Assembly (NCBI RefSeq): GCF_003265325.1
Contig: NZ_QGNX01000005.1
Span: 1 to 64,000, forward strand
Direction: 5' to 3'
Source of the DNA: Oceanibium sediminis
Lineage (GTDB): Bacteria > Pseudomonadota > Alphaproteobacteria > Rhodobacterales > Rhodobacteraceae
DNA length: 64,000 nucleotides
In this document: piece by piece, positions 24,260 through 32,954 of the stretch
Layout: every line of letters begins with the position of its first letter
Numbering within the stretch: position 1 is the first letter of the stretch
Position numbers and translations under genes: made by a program
Notes under the pieces: generated by a model
The model's database searches: none
What the model was told of the DNA's origin: nothing
Seen by the model: only the letters and a program-made list of their open reading frames with translations

Positions 24260-25030
24260 TCAGACTTGCAGCACGGAGCTGACGAGAAGTTGCGTATAGG
24301 CGTGTTGCGGATCGTCGAGCACCTGGTCGGTCAGCCCCGCTTCCACCACATGCCCCGATTTCATGACCATCAGCCGGTCCGCCAAAAGGCGCACGACCGC
24401 AAGGTCATGGGTGACGATGATGGCGCTCAGCCCCATGTCCCGTACCAGCCCGCGCAGCAGGTCCAGCAGGCGCGCCTGCACGCTGACGTCAAGGCCCCCG
24501 GTTGGCTCGTCCATGAAGACAAGGCGCGGGCCGGTCACCAGGTTGCGCGCGATTTGCAGGCGCTGCTGCATCCCGCCGGAAAAGGTGGTGGGCCGGTCGT
24601 CGACGCGCCCGGCGTCGATTTCGACCCGGTCCAGCCAGTCCAGCGCCTTGTGGCGGATGTCGCCGTAGTGGCGCGCGCCGACGGCCATCAGCCGTTCGCC
24701 CACGTTGCCGCCCGCGCTGACACCCATGCGCAGCCCGTCACGGGCGTGCTGGTGGACAAAGGCCCAGTCCGTCCGCCCGAGCATCCGGCGTTCCGGCTCG
24801 GACATGGTGAGCGTGTCGCGCGGCCCCTCGGCGCGGGTGTCGAAGATCACCCGCCCCGCGTCCGGGCTCAGGTGCCCGGCCATGCAGTTCAGCAGCGTGG
24901 ACTTGCCAGAGCCGGACTCGCCCACGATGCCCATCACCTCGCCGGGGTATAGGTCGAAGGAGACATCCGTGCAGCCGATCTGCGCGCCGTAGCGTTTGGC
25001 AACGCCCTGTACAGAAAGCAGCGGTGTCAT
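24260..25030 (-). CDS. phnK: C-P lyase ABC-type subunit PhnK
   Basis: A 256-residue ABC ATPase that docks on the PhnGHIJ core complex. Walker A is G-E-S-G-S-G-K-S-T, the signature is F-S-G-G-M-Q-Q-R-L-Q-I-A-R and Walker B is L-V-F-M-D-E-P-T-G-G-L-D. The start at 25030 gives M-T-P-L-L-S-V-Q and overlaps the phnJ stop by 4 bases. Confidence 0.92.
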   Translation of the reverse strand: MTPLLSVQGVAKRYGAQIGCTDVSFDLYPGEVMGIVGESGSGKSTLLNCMAGHLSPDAGRVIFDTRAEGPRDTLTMSEPERRMLGRTDWAFVHQHARDGLRMGVSAGGNVGERLMAVGARHYGDIRHKALDWLDRVEIDAGRVDDRPTTFSGGMQQRLQIARNLVTGPRLVFMDEPTGGLDVSVQARLLDLLRGLVRDMGLSAIIVTHDLAVVRLLADRLMVMKSGHVVEAGLTDQVLDDPQHAYTQLLVSSVLQV

Positions 25031-25884
25031 GCGGCATCCTTTCCACGATGGCTCTGGCGCTGCCGGGACTCGCAATAATCGGTGTCGGAGCAGACGAACA
25101 TCCGCCCCCCGGCGTCATCGACGATAACTTCGTCAAGGTAGCTGTCGCCCGCCCCGCACAGCCCGCAGGGGTGGTCGGCTTTCGTCGCCTCGAAGGGGTG
25201 ATCCTCGAAGTCGAGACTCGTCACGCGGGTATAGGGCGGCAGGGCATAGATGCGCTGCTCACGCCCCGCGCCGAACAGCTGGATCGCGGGGCAATCGTTC
25301 AGCTTGGGGTTGTCGAACTTCGGAATGGGCGAGGGGTCCATGACATAGCGCGCCTCCACCTTCACCGGGTAGGCGTAGGAGGTGGCGATATGCCCGTGGC
25401 GCGAGATATCCTCGTAGAGCTTCACATGCATCAGGCCGTATTCCTCCAGGCTATGCATCTTGCGCGTCTCGCTTTCGCGCGGCTCAAGAAAGCGCAACGG
25501 CTCGGGGATCGGCACCTGGTAGACCAGGATCTGCCCCTCGCCCAGGGGCGCTTCGGGGATCCGGTGGCGGGTCTGGATGACCGTCGCTTCCTCGGTCGCG
25601 GTGGTGGTTTCCACGCCCGCGGTGCGCTGAAAGAAGCTGCGGATCGACACGGCGTTCGTCGTGTCGTCGGCCCCCTGGTCGATCACCTTGAAGCGGTCTT
25701 CGGGCGTCAGGACCGCGGCGGAAACCTGCACCCCGCCGGTGCCCCAGCCGTAGGGCATGGGCATTTCGCGGCTGGCAAACGGCACCTGGTAGCCGGGCAC
25801 CGCCAGCCCCTTCAGGATGGCGCGGCGGATCATCCGCTTGGTCTGCTCGTCGAGATAGGCGAAGTTGTAGCTGTCCCCGGTCAT
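25027..25884 (-). CDS. phnJ: Carbon-phosphorus lyase PhnJ (radical SAM)
   Basis: A 285-residue catalytic subunit that cleaves the C-P bond of ribose 1-alkylphosphonate 5-phosphate. The [4Fe-4S] motif C-x2-C-x21-C-x5-C is intact at Cys240, Cys243, Cys265 and Cys271, the same spacing as in E. coli. The N-terminus N-F-A-Y-L-D-E-Q-T-K-R and G-W-G-T-G-G-V-Q are family hallmarks. The ATG at 25884 overlaps the phnI stop by 4 bases. Length is close to the family norm, so activity is expected. Confidence 0.95.
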   Translation of the reverse strand: MTGDSYNFAYLDEQTKRMIRRAILKGLAVPGYQVPFASREMPMPYGWGTGGVQVSAAVLTPEDRFKVIDQGADDTTNAVSIRSFFQRTAGVETTTATEEATVIQTRHRIPEAPLGEGQILVYQVPIPEPLRFLEPRESETRKMHSLEEYGLMHVKLYEDISRHGHIATSYAYPVKVEARYVMDPSPIPKFDNPKLNDCPAIQLFGAGREQRIYALPPYTRVTSLDFEDHPFEATKADHPCGLCGAGDSYLDEVIVDDAGGRMFVCSDTDYCESRQRQSHRGKDAA

Positions 25885-26972
25885 GAGGTGCCTCCGGCAT
25901 GGCTTTGGTCCGCGCCCGCTTCCCGGCGGAGCTTGCGCACGAGTTCGAGTTCGGACTGGAAATCGACGTAATGGGGCAGCTTGATATGTTCGAGGAAGCC
26001 CGTCGCCTGGATATTGTCGCAGTGATAAAGCACGAATTCCGCGTCCTGCGCAGGCGCACCGGCGTCGTCCTCGCCCAGTTCCTTCCAGCGCAGCGCCCGG
26101 TCCACCAGTGCCATGGAGATGGCCTTGCGCTCGGTCTGGCCGAACACCAGCCCGTAGCCACGGGTGAACTGTGGCGGCTCGGACTTCGAGCCGGTGAACT
26201 GGTTGACGGTTTCGCATTCGGTCAGGCTGATCTCTCCGATCTCGATCGCAAAGCCGAGTTCGGGGATCTCCATCTCGACCGGGACGGTGCCGATGCGAAG
26301 CTCGCCCACGAAGGCGTGGTTGCGCCCGTAGCCCCGCTGCGTGGAATAGGCAAGCGACAGGGTGAACCCCTCGTCCGCGCGGGTCAGCGCCTGAAGGCGC
26401 AGGGGGCGCTCGGCGGGCATTTCCAGCGGCTCACGGGTCAGATCGGGGGGCGGCGTGTCGTCCTGCGGGGCTTCCTCGATCAGGCCCTCTCGGTTCAGGA
26501 AGCCGGTCACATGGGGCACGGGGGCGGTCGTAGCCTCGCGCTCCGGCGCGGGCGGAACCTCGCCATCGGCGGCCAGTTTGAAGTCCAGCAGGCGGTGCGT
26601 GTAGTCGAAGGTCGGCCCCAGCACCTGCCCGCCGGGCACATCCTTGAACGTGGCTGAGATGCGCCGGTCACAGGCCATCGCGCCCGTGTCCACTGCTTCG
26701 GAACAACCGAAACGGGGCAGGGTGGTGCGATAGGCGCGGATCAGGAAGATCGCCTCGATCAGGTCGCCGCGCGCCTGCTTGATCGCCAGCGCCGCCAGGT
26801 CCTGGTCATAGAGCGAGCCTTCGGCCATGACGCGGTTGACGGACAGGCTCAGCTGTTCGCGGATCTGCGCGATGTCCAGTTCGGCGACGCCGGTGTCGCC
26901 ACGGCGTTCCTCGGCCAGCCAGGCGTGGGCGTTCTCGATGGCGCGTTCGCCACCCTTTACGGCAACATACAT
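25881..26972 (-). CDS. phnI: C-P lyase core subunit PhnI
   Basis: A 363-residue PhnI starting M-Y-V-A-V-K-G-G-E at 26972, the canonical opening. PhnI, with G, H and L, attaches the phosphonate to the ribose of ATP with loss of adenine. Family segments include S-L-Y-D-Q-D-L-A-A-L and G-Y-G-L-V-F-G-Q-T-E-R-K. One base separates its start from the phnH stop. Confidence 0.94.
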   Translation of the reverse strand: MYVAVKGGERAIENAHAWLAEERRGDTGVAELDIAQIREQLSLSVNRVMAEGSLYDQDLAALAIKQARGDLIEAIFLIRAYRTTLPRFGCSEAVDTGAMACDRRISATFKDVPGGQVLGPTFDYTHRLLDFKLAADGEVPPAPEREATTAPVPHVTGFLNREGLIEEAPQDDTPPPDLTREPLEMPAERPLRLQALTRADEGFTLSLAYSTQRGYGRNHAFVGELRIGTVPVEMEIPELGFAIEIGEISLTECETVNQFTGSKSEPPQFTRGYGLVFGQTERKAISMALVDRALRWKELGEDDAGAPAQDAEFVLYHCDNIQATGFLEHIKLPHYVDFQSELELVRKLRREAGADQSHAGGTS

Positions 26973-26973
26973 C

Positions 26974-27537
26974 TCAGAGCACCTCGGTGGAGCGGGGCAG
27001 CGCGGCGATGCGCGCGCCACTGGTGAAGATGAAATCAAGGCCCAGCGGGAACAGCGCGGCATTGGCCTGGAACGCGGCGGTTTCGGGCAGGGACAGGGCG
27101 GCGCTGTCCTTGATGCCGGGGCCCTTCAGGGTGACTCCCTCGGCCGCAAGCTCCGGGGTTTCCACGATCAGGGTCGCGGATCTGTCGGGGTATTCGGACG
27201 TGCCGACGGGATAGGCGTCAAGCGGTGCCAGCGCGTCCCAGTTGCCAAGCGCGAACATGCACGACTGCGGCCCTGTCAGCGGCGCGCCGGTGTGAAAGCT
27301 GACCCAGGCGCGCACGGCCTCGCAATCCAGCGCACCCGCGAGGTAGAGCGGCGTGTCAGTGTCACAAAGTGTCAGCAGCACAGCCCCGGCGGCGCGGGAC
27401 AGGGGGGCGGGCGGTTCCGCGCCCGCGATGTCGTGGATCGTGCCGGGGCGCGCCATGGCTTCCATCACGCTGCGAAAGGCGTGGGCGGCCTGTTCTGCTG
27501 GGGCGGTGAAGCCCCCTTCAAGCGTTTGCGTCTGCAT
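26974..27537 (-). CDS. phnH: C-P lyase core subunit PhnH
   Basis: A 187-residue PhnH with the F-R-x-V-M-E-A-M-A-R-P-G-T motif near residues 21-33 and a late G-L-D-F-I-F-T-S-G region. It is the dimeric scaffold of the PhnGHIJ complex. Its ATG overlaps the phnG stop by one base (TGATG type). Confidence 0.93.
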   Translation of the reverse strand: MQTQTLEGGFTAPAEQAAHAFRSVMEAMARPGTIHDIAGAEPPAPLSRAAGAVLLTLCDTDTPLYLAGALDCEAVRAWVSFHTGAPLTGPQSCMFALGNWDALAPLDAYPVGTSEYPDRSATLIVETPELAAEGVTLKGPGIKDSAALSLPETAAFQANAALFPLGLDFIFTSGARIAALPRSTEVL

Positions 27538-27992
27538 CAGTCCTCCCCCCGCACCATGGTAAAGAAATCGACCTTGGTCGCCGCGGCCTTGGCGGCGCGC
27601 GCCTGTTTGGCCGCTGCTTGCTCTGCTGCCAGTGGCTCAAGCACGCTGGCGCGCAGATCCGCGCCCGCATGCGTCTGCATCAGCGCATCGATCAGCGCCG
27701 CGGCTTCGGCACAGGCCTTGCGGCGGCCCTGGATATAGGCATGGCCCACCGCGCCGCCCGATAGCTTCAGCGCGCAGCGCGTCACCGTCATTTCCCCGAG
27801 GTTGAACGGCGCGCCGGTCCCCCCGGCACGCCCGCGCACCATCACGCTGCCGATTTCCGGCGCGCGCAGCCAGGTGAAGCCCGGGCGCGTCAGCGCGGCG
27901 TCCAGCAGGGCGGCGGCGCGCCCCTCGGGCGCCTTGGCCAGCAGCCCCATCCAGCACTTGCGCTCTGCGTTCGTGTCGATTGTGTCTTCCAT
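27537..27992 (-). CDS. phnG: C-P lyase core subunit PhnG
   Basis: A 151-residue PhnG, first gene of the phnGHIJKL-N operon. The R-K-C-W-M-G-L-L-A-K-A opening and G-R-R-K-A-C-A-E-A-A-A-L-I-D-A-L are family segments. Repeated CTATACAACT-type sequences lie directly upstream and probably bind PhnF. Confidence 0.92.
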   Translation of the reverse strand: MEDTIDTNAERKCWMGLLAKAPEGRAAALLDAALTRPGFTWLRAPEIGSVMVRGRAGGTGAPFNLGEMTVTRCALKLSGGAVGHAYIQGRRKACAEAAALIDALMQTHAGADLRASVLEPLAAEQAAAKQARAAKAAATKVDFFTMVRGED

Positions 27993-28028
27993 CTAGACAA
28001 CTCAACCCTTTCCTATACAACTATACAG
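27993..28028. promoter_or_regulatory. Candidate PhnF operator repeats
   Basis: Three related repeats sit between phnG and the divergent phnF: CTAGACAACT (27993-28002), CTATACAACT (28013-28022) and CTATACAG (28021-28028). Read on the minus strand they give TTGTCTAG and TTGTATAG, close to the GTCTAGAC/GTATAGAC operators of HutC-subfamily GntR proteins, to which PhnF belongs. Binding is inferred. Confidence 0.6.
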
Positions 28029-28083
28029 ATATTAGCGCTGCGGCGCCGATTCCCCCAGCACAGACTTGTGAAAGTTGCATGAC

Positions 28084-28806
28084 ATGAGCCCGTCCCGACA
28101 AAGCCGAACGCCGGTCTGGCTGGCGATTGCAGGCACGCTTCGTGCGGATATCTCGGAAGGGCGCTACCTGCCGGGCGACAGGCTGCCGACGGAGGCGGCC
28201 TTGGCCGAGCGGTTCGGCGTCAACCGGCACACCGTGCGCCACGCGATTTCAAAGCTCGTGGACGAGGGGTTGGTCCGCAGCCGGCGCGGGGCGGGCTCCT
28301 TCGTGGCAGCGACCACCACCGATTACCCGATCGGGGAGCGCGTGCGCTTTCACGAGAACCTGCTCGCCGCCGGCCGCCGCCCCGAACGCCGCGTGCTGCT
28401 GATCGAGCGGCGCGCCTCCACCGGCGGAGAGGCGCGCGCGCTCGACATCGCCAGCGGCGCGCCGGTGTGCAGCTATCACGGCCTGTCCCTGGCGGACGGT
28501 CAGCCGATCGCGGTGTTCGAGAGCCTGTTTCCGCTCGACCGGCTCGCCGGGATCGAGGCGGCCCTGCTTGAGAACAACGGCGTGACCGCCGCGCTGGCTG
28601 CAGTGGGTGTGGCAGATTACACCCGTGCGTCCACAAGGCTGACGGCGGTGTCCGCGAATGCGACCCAGGCGTTGCACCTGCACATTCGCGAAGGGGATCC
28701 GCTGCTGAAATCCACGGGCCTCAACGTTGACGGGACCGAGCGGCCCGTCGAATACGGGCGCACCTTTTTCGCGGGCGACCGGGTGACTCTGACGCTGGGG
28801 CGGTAG
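28084..28806 (+). CDS. phnF: Phosphonate operon regulator PhnF (GntR/HutC family)
   Basis: A 240-residue regulator with an N-terminal winged helix (G-D-R-L-P-T-E-A-A-L-A-E-R-F-G-V-N-R-H-T-V-R) and a C-terminal UTRA ligand domain. It is divergent from phnG. The ATG at 28084 is preferred over a TTG at 28075; GAAAG lies 9 bases upstream. It should repress phnG-N until phosphonate or phosphate signals change; the exact ligand is not known from sequence. Confidence 0.9.
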   Translation: MSPSRQSRTPVWLAIAGTLRADISEGRYLPGDRLPTEAALAERFGVNRHTVRHAISKLVDEGLVRSRRGAGSFVAATTTDYPIGERVRFHENLLAAGRRPERRVLLIERRASTGGEARALDIASGAPVCSYHGLSLADGQPIAVFESLFPLDRLAGIEAALLENNGVTAALAAVGVADYTRASTRLTAVSANATQALHLHIREGDPLLKSTGLNVDGTERPVEYGRTFFAGDRVTLTLGR

Positions 28807-28815
28807 CCTTCCGCC

Positions 28816-30132
28816 TCAGCCGTCCTTCCTGCCGATCAGCCGCCCGCGCAGCCAGCCCGAGAACCAGTCCATCGCCATCACCATGCCCACGATGAGGATG
28901 ATGTAGTAGGCGACCTCTTCCCAGTCCTTCTGGGTCTGGATCGCCTGCGTCAGCATCAGCCCGATGCCGCCGCCGGTGATCGCCCCGATGATGGTGGCAG
29001 AGCGGGTGTTGGATTCCAGGAAGTAGAGGATCTGCGCCAGCAGCACCGGCACCACCTGCGGGATCACCCCGAAGCGATAGCGTTGCAGTGGTTTCGCTCC
29101 GGTGGAACTGACGCCCTCGATCTGCTTTCCGTCTACGTTCTCAAGCGCTTCGGAAAAGATCTTGCCAAAGGTGCCGGTGTCGGTGATCAGGATCGCAAGC
29201 GCCCCGGTCAGCGGGCCAGGGCCGAAGGCGCGCGCCAGGACGACCGTCCAGATCAGCGCATCCACGCCGCGCAGGAAGTCGAACAGACGCCGGGTCGCCC
29301 CGCGCAGCAGCGCAAAGGGGGCAAAGCGTTTCGCTGCCATGAAGGCCATCGGCAGCGCGATGATCGCCGCGCCCATGGTCCCGAGGAACGCCATCAGGAT
29401 CGTTTCCCCGATCGCCCAGACCACGTCCTTGTGGCGCCACATCGGGTTGTTCCACCAGTCCTGCACGGCCCCGGAGATATTGGCGCGGGTGGGGTCGATG
29501 CGCGCGCCGAACAGAATCTCGGTCAGCGAGTGGCCGTGGTAGGGGCTTTCGAAGGTAAACCAGAACAGCTCCCAGCCGGGGAAGTAATTGAACACCTCTG
29601 TCTTGGAGCCGGTGATGGTGACGCGCCCCTCGGGGGAGGTGATCGCCACCCGCCGGTCCGAGGCGGAGATCCAGTCAGGCACATTCGCGCCGAGGTTGGT
29701 CGTCACCTGCCGCCCCACGGCCTGCGCCTCGATCAGGCCGAAGCCGGGCACCTGCACCTCGGTGCGGTTGTCAGGCAACAACCGCACGAGGGTGTCCGAG
29801 CCGAGGTCCACGGTCAGGATATCCTCGCCCGTCACCCAGCCGGGGCGCTGGCCCTCGGGGTAGGCGCCCTTGCGCTCACCCTCGACGGCGTAGTCCATGG
29901 CCCCGGTGCGGTTCGAGCGGGTAACATGCACCTTGTAGGACCAGCTGTCCGAGGCCAGCGTCACCGCGTTGTCCCAGTTCGCCCGTTGCGCCAGGCCCGC
30001 AATGTTGAACGCCACGAAGATATAGGCGAAATACCCAAGGATCAGCGCGGGCACGGCAACGGCGGCAAGGCGCTTGCGCCGGAACAGCTGGTCTGCGTGC
30101 GCCTTGGTCAGGCTTAGGTCTGCGGCGGTCAT
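28816..30132 (-). CDS. phnE: Phosphonate ABC transporter permease PhnE2
   Basis: A 438-residue inner-membrane permease, longer than usual. After a first membrane helix (residues about 25-45) a roughly 190-residue, probably periplasmic, insert precedes the conserved permease core with the E-A-L-E-N-V-D motif near residue 325. It pairs with PhnE1, whose stop its ATG overlaps by 4 bases. The long N-terminal insert is common to the second PhnE of alphaproteobacteria, from memory. It is convergent with phnF across 9 bases. Confidence 0.9.
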   Translation of the reverse strand: MTAADLSLTKAHADQLFRRKRLAAVAVPALILGYFAYIFVAFNIAGLAQRANWDNAVTLASDSWSYKVHVTRSNRTGAMDYAVEGERKGAYPEGQRPGWVTGEDILTVDLGSDTLVRLLPDNRTEVQVPGFGLIEAQAVGRQVTTNLGANVPDWISASDRRVAITSPEGRVTITGSKTEVFNYFPGWELFWFTFESPYHGHSLTEILFGARIDPTRANISGAVQDWWNNPMWRHKDVVWAIGETILMAFLGTMGAAIIALPMAFMAAKRFAPFALLRGATRRLFDFLRGVDALIWTVVLARAFGPGPLTGALAILITDTGTFGKIFSEALENVDGKQIEGVSSTGAKPLQRYRFGVIPQVVPVLLAQILYFLESNTRSATIIGAITGGGIGLMLTQAIQTQKDWEEVAYYIILIVGMVMAMDWFSGWLRGRLIGRKDG

Positions 30133-31010
30133 TGGCCGTATCCTTCGGTCAGGCGGTTGCGGTAGCGGCTGGACAGCTGGTCAAAGGCAACGATGGTGCC
30201 AAACAGCAGGATGAAGATCGCCGCCGCCTCGCCAAAGCGCCCCGGTCCCCAAGCCATGGCGTTGCGCAGCTCGTAGCCAAGGCCGCCCGCGCCCACGAAG
30301 CCAAGGATGGCAGAGGCGCGGATATTGATCTCGAACCGCAGCAGGGCATAGCTGATGTAGTTCGGCGCGACCTGCGGCACCACGCCAAGCCACATGCGCT
30401 GCGCCCATGTCGCCCCGGTGGACGCAAGCCCCTCGACCGGCTTCAGGTCCGCGTTCTCGGCCACCTCGGAAAACATCTTGCCTAGCGCACCGGCGGTGTG
30501 GATCGCGATGGCGATCATCGCGGGCACCGGCCCGCCGCCAAGGACGAAGATCAGCATCAGCGCTATCACGATCTCGGGGATCGCGCGCATCAGGTCCATG
30601 ACCCGGCGAAACACCGGGATCAGGCGCGGCCAGCGCGCCAGCCCGCGCGTCGCCAGCAGCGACAGCACCAGACCGGCGGTGGCCCCGATCAGCGTGGAAA
30701 CCGCGGCGATGTTTACCGTCTCGATCAGCGCGGGAAAGAACTTCACCATCAGGCCGGGCAGGGCGGCGCGCTTTTCCCAGGCTTCCGACAGAACGTCGGC
30801 GGGGTAGTCCCCGATGTTCCCAAGGCCGTCCCAGAAGCCGCCCGCGTTGCGCCCATCGGCGATGTTGAACCCCGAGACCATCAGCAGAACGAAGATCAGC
30901 AACGTCAGCCCGCCGTACAACCGGCGGCGGCGCACCTGCGCCATGTAGCTTGTTTGGATGCTGTCCACAGTCTTGGGCATCTCACCTGCCCCGAGCGTCG
31001 CGTGCGTCAC
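30129..31010 (-). CDS. phnE: Phosphonate ABC transporter permease PhnE1
   Basis: A 293-residue permease with one N-terminal helix and a five-to-six-helix core. It carries the E-V-A-E-N-A-D-L-K-P-V-E-G-L coupling-helix motif near residue 185. It forms the membrane channel with PhnE2 for PhnD-delivered phosphonate or phosphite. The GTG at 31010 or the ATG at 30980 may be the true start; the ATG follows AGGTGAG. Confidence 0.9.
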   Translation of the reverse strand: MTHATLGAGEMPKTVDSIQTSYMAQVRRRRLYGGLTLLIFVLLMVSGFNIADGRNAGGFWDGLGNIGDYPADVLSEAWEKRAALPGLMVKFFPALIETVNIAAVSTLIGATAGLVLSLLATRGLARWPRLIPVFRRVMDLMRAIPEIVIALMLIFVLGGGPVPAMIAIAIHTAGALGKMFSEVAENADLKPVEGLASTGATWAQRMWLGVVPQVAPNYISYALLRFEINIRASAILGFVGAGGLGYELRNAMAWGPGRFGEAAAIFILLFGTIVAFDQLSSRYRNRLTEGYGQ

Positions 31011-31031
31011 GTCCTGACCCCTGAAATGGCT

Positions 31032-31059
31032 CCGGCAGCCCCGTTGTTGGGGCTGCCGG
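31032..31059 (-). other. Intercistronic hairpin between phnD and phnE1
   Basis: A perfect 11-bp GC-rich stem (31032-31042 with 31049-31059, 6-base loop) and no T-run lies between phnD and phnE1. Such hairpins protect the 3' end of binding-protein mRNA and lower permease expression. Confidence 0.7.
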
Positions 31060-31076
31060 ACAAGCGTTGCAGTGAG

Positions 31077-31985
31077 TTAGCCGCCGATCTTGGCCCGGCG
31101 CGCCTCGATCACCGAGGTGTAGGTGTCGTGGGTCACCGGCTGGAAGCCCAGCGTTTCGCCAGCGGCCACGCCGTAGGCGCAGTCCGCGTCACGCTCGTGC
31201 AGGCCGTCGACCAGCTCGGTCATCGTCGCCTTCACGTCCTCGGGCAGGGCCGTGCGCAGCACGATCGGGCCTTCGGGGATGACCTTGGATTTCCAGATCT
31301 CGACCAGCTCGTTCATGTCGATCAGACCCGCGTCCACCGCCTTGCGCAGCGCACCGGAGTTGTAGCCGTCTTCCCAGTTGCCCTGGCCGTCGGCCCAGGT
31401 CACGCCGGCGTCGATGTCGCCGTTGAACACCGCGATGATGGTCTGTTCGTGGCCGCCGGTGAACTTCACCTCACCAAAGTAGTCGCCCGTCTCCATGCTC
31501 GCGCCGGTGGCCTGGGGGATCTCGATCGAAGGGATCAGGTAGCCCGAGGTGGAGTTCGGATCGCCAAAGCCGAAGACCTTGTCCTGCATGTCCTCAAGCG
31601 ACGCGATGCCGCTATCGGTGCGCGCGAAGCCGATGGAGTGATAGCCGATGGAGCCGTCGATGTTGACCTTGACCAGCACCGGCTCGACCACTTCGGGGTC
31701 TTGCAGGTAGGTGGCGGCGTAGGCGGAGGCGCCCAGCCAGGCCATGTCGATGGTGCCGCCCAGCAGGCCCTGGATCACGCCGTTGTAGTCGGCGGGCGCG
31801 AACAGCTTCACCTCGACGCCAAGGGCGTCCTCGGCGTATTCCTGAAGGCAGCTGTAGCTGTTCATGCGGTCCTGGGCGTTTTCGCCGCCAAGGATACCGA
31901 TGCGGAATTCGCTGATGTCCTGGGCGAATGCGGCCGGGCTGAGCGCGGTCGTCGCGGCCAGCGCAAGGGCGAGGGTCGTCTTCAT
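31077..31985 (-). CDS. phnD: Phosphonate ABC transporter substrate-binding protein PhnD
   Basis: A 302-residue periplasmic protein with a signal peptide (M-K-T-T-L-A-L-A-L-A, cleavage likely after A-F-A). Family segments include I-G-I-L-G-G-E-N-A-Q-D-R near residue 28, A-P-A-D-Y-N-G-V-I-Q-G-L near 62 and S-T-S-G-Y-L-I-P-S near 145, the binding-site region. It delivers phosphonates, phosphate or phosphite to PhnE1E2. Confidence 0.92.
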   Translation of the reverse strand: MKTTLALALAATTALSPAAFAQDISEFRIGILGGENAQDRMNSYSCLQEYAEDALGVEVKLFAPADYNGVIQGLLGGTIDMAWLGASAYAATYLQDPEVVEPVLVKVNIDGSIGYHSIGFARTDSGIASLEDMQDKVFGFGDPNSTSGYLIPSIEIPQATGASMETGDYFGEVKFTGGHEQTIIAVFNGDIDAGVTWADGQGNWEDGYNSGALRKAVDAGLIDMNELVEIWKSKVIPEGPIVLRTALPEDVKATMTELVDGLHERDADCAYGVAAGETLGFQPVTHDTYTSVIEARRAKIGG

Positions 31986-32018
31986 GGAAGGATCTCCGTC
32001 TCTGAAGTTGTGGGAAGG

Positions 32019-32831
32019 TCAGGCGGGCATGCGAACGGGGGCGTTCGCGCGGTCGAGCGTCTCGATCTCGGTGGAGGTGGCGGCCTCGGAAAAATCGTCT
32101 CCCGCGCCGTAGATGTCGCGCGCGGCCCCGGTGGTCAGCTGTTCGGGGGTGCCGTCAAAGACGATCCGCCCGTCGCGCATGCCGATCACCCGGTCGCAAT
32201 AGCGCCGCGCGGTGTCCAGCGTGTGCAGGTTCGCGATCACCATGCGCCCGTCTTCCTCGTGAATGCGGCGCAGCGCCTCCATCACGATCTGGGCGTTCAT
32301 CGGGTCGAGCGAGGCGATGGGCTCGTCCGCCAGGATCACCGCCGGGTCCTGCATCAGCGCCCGCGCGATGGCCACGCGTTGCTGTTGTCCGCCCGACAGT
32401 GCCTCGGCCCGTTTCGGGGCCTGTTCGGCGATACCGAGGCGGTCCAGGATCTCGATCGCGCGGTGAATGTCATCCTGCGGGTAGAGGTTGAACATCGTGG
32501 ACAGGGTCGAGCGGCGGTTCAAAAGCCCGTGCAGCACGTTGGACACCACGTCCATTCGCGGCACCAGGTTGAACTGCTGGAAGATCATCGCGCAGCGGGA
32601 TTGCCATTGGCGGCGGGCAGCGCCCCTGAGGGTCGTGATTTCCGTCCCCTCGAACCGGATGGAGCCTTCGGAGGCGTCGCTGAGGCGGTTCAGCATCCGC
32701 AGCAGCGTGGATTTCCCCGCGCCCGAGCGTCCGATGATGCCGATCATCATCGGGCGTTCCACCGTGAAGCTTGCCGCGTCTACTGCCGTCTTGTCGCCAA
32801 ATCGCTTGGTGACCGCGTTGAGTTCGAGCAT
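32019..32831 (-). CDS. phnC: Phosphonate ABC transporter ATP-binding protein PhnC
   Basis: A 270-residue ATPase with Walker [10 protein letters not shown], signature [13 protein letters not shown] and Walker [13 protein letters not shown]. First gene of phnCDE1E2. The ATG at 32831 has GAGGGG six bases upstream; an ATG six bases earlier touches that site directly. Confidence 0.92.
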   Translation of the reverse strand: MLELNAVTKRFGDKTAVDAASFTVERPMMIGIIGRSGAGKSTLLRMLNRLSDASEGSIRFEGTEITTLRGAARRQWQSRCAMIFQQFNLVPRMDVVSNVLHGLLNRRSTLSTMFNLYPQDDIHRAIEILDRLGIAEQAPKRAEALSGGQQQRVAIARALMQDPAVILADEPIASLDPMNAQIVMEALRRIHEEDGRMVIANLHTLDTARRYCDRVIGMRDGRIVFDGTPEQLTTGAARDIYGAGDDFSEAATSTEIETLDRANAPVRMPA

Positions 32832-32887
32832 CGTCATCCCCTCGTTTCGGGGGATCACCTACGGGGGCACTGCCAAGCTTTTGCTAT

Positions 32888-32917
32888 GGTTTTGAATCGG
32901 ATCGCTGAAGGTTTTGA
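32888..32917 (-). promoter_or_regulatory. Direct repeats in the phnC promoter region
   Basis: GGTTTTGA occurs at 32888-32895 and 32910-32917 (TCAAAACC on the coding strand), 22 bases apart. A degenerate unit lies between, giving three 11-base units. Eleven-base spacing is typical of PhoB boxes, although the half-site differs from CTGTCAT. It is a candidate activator site. Confidence 0.4.
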
Positions 32918-32954
32918 GACGGAACCGTGACGCGGCCCATGGTCGGGCGCTGGC

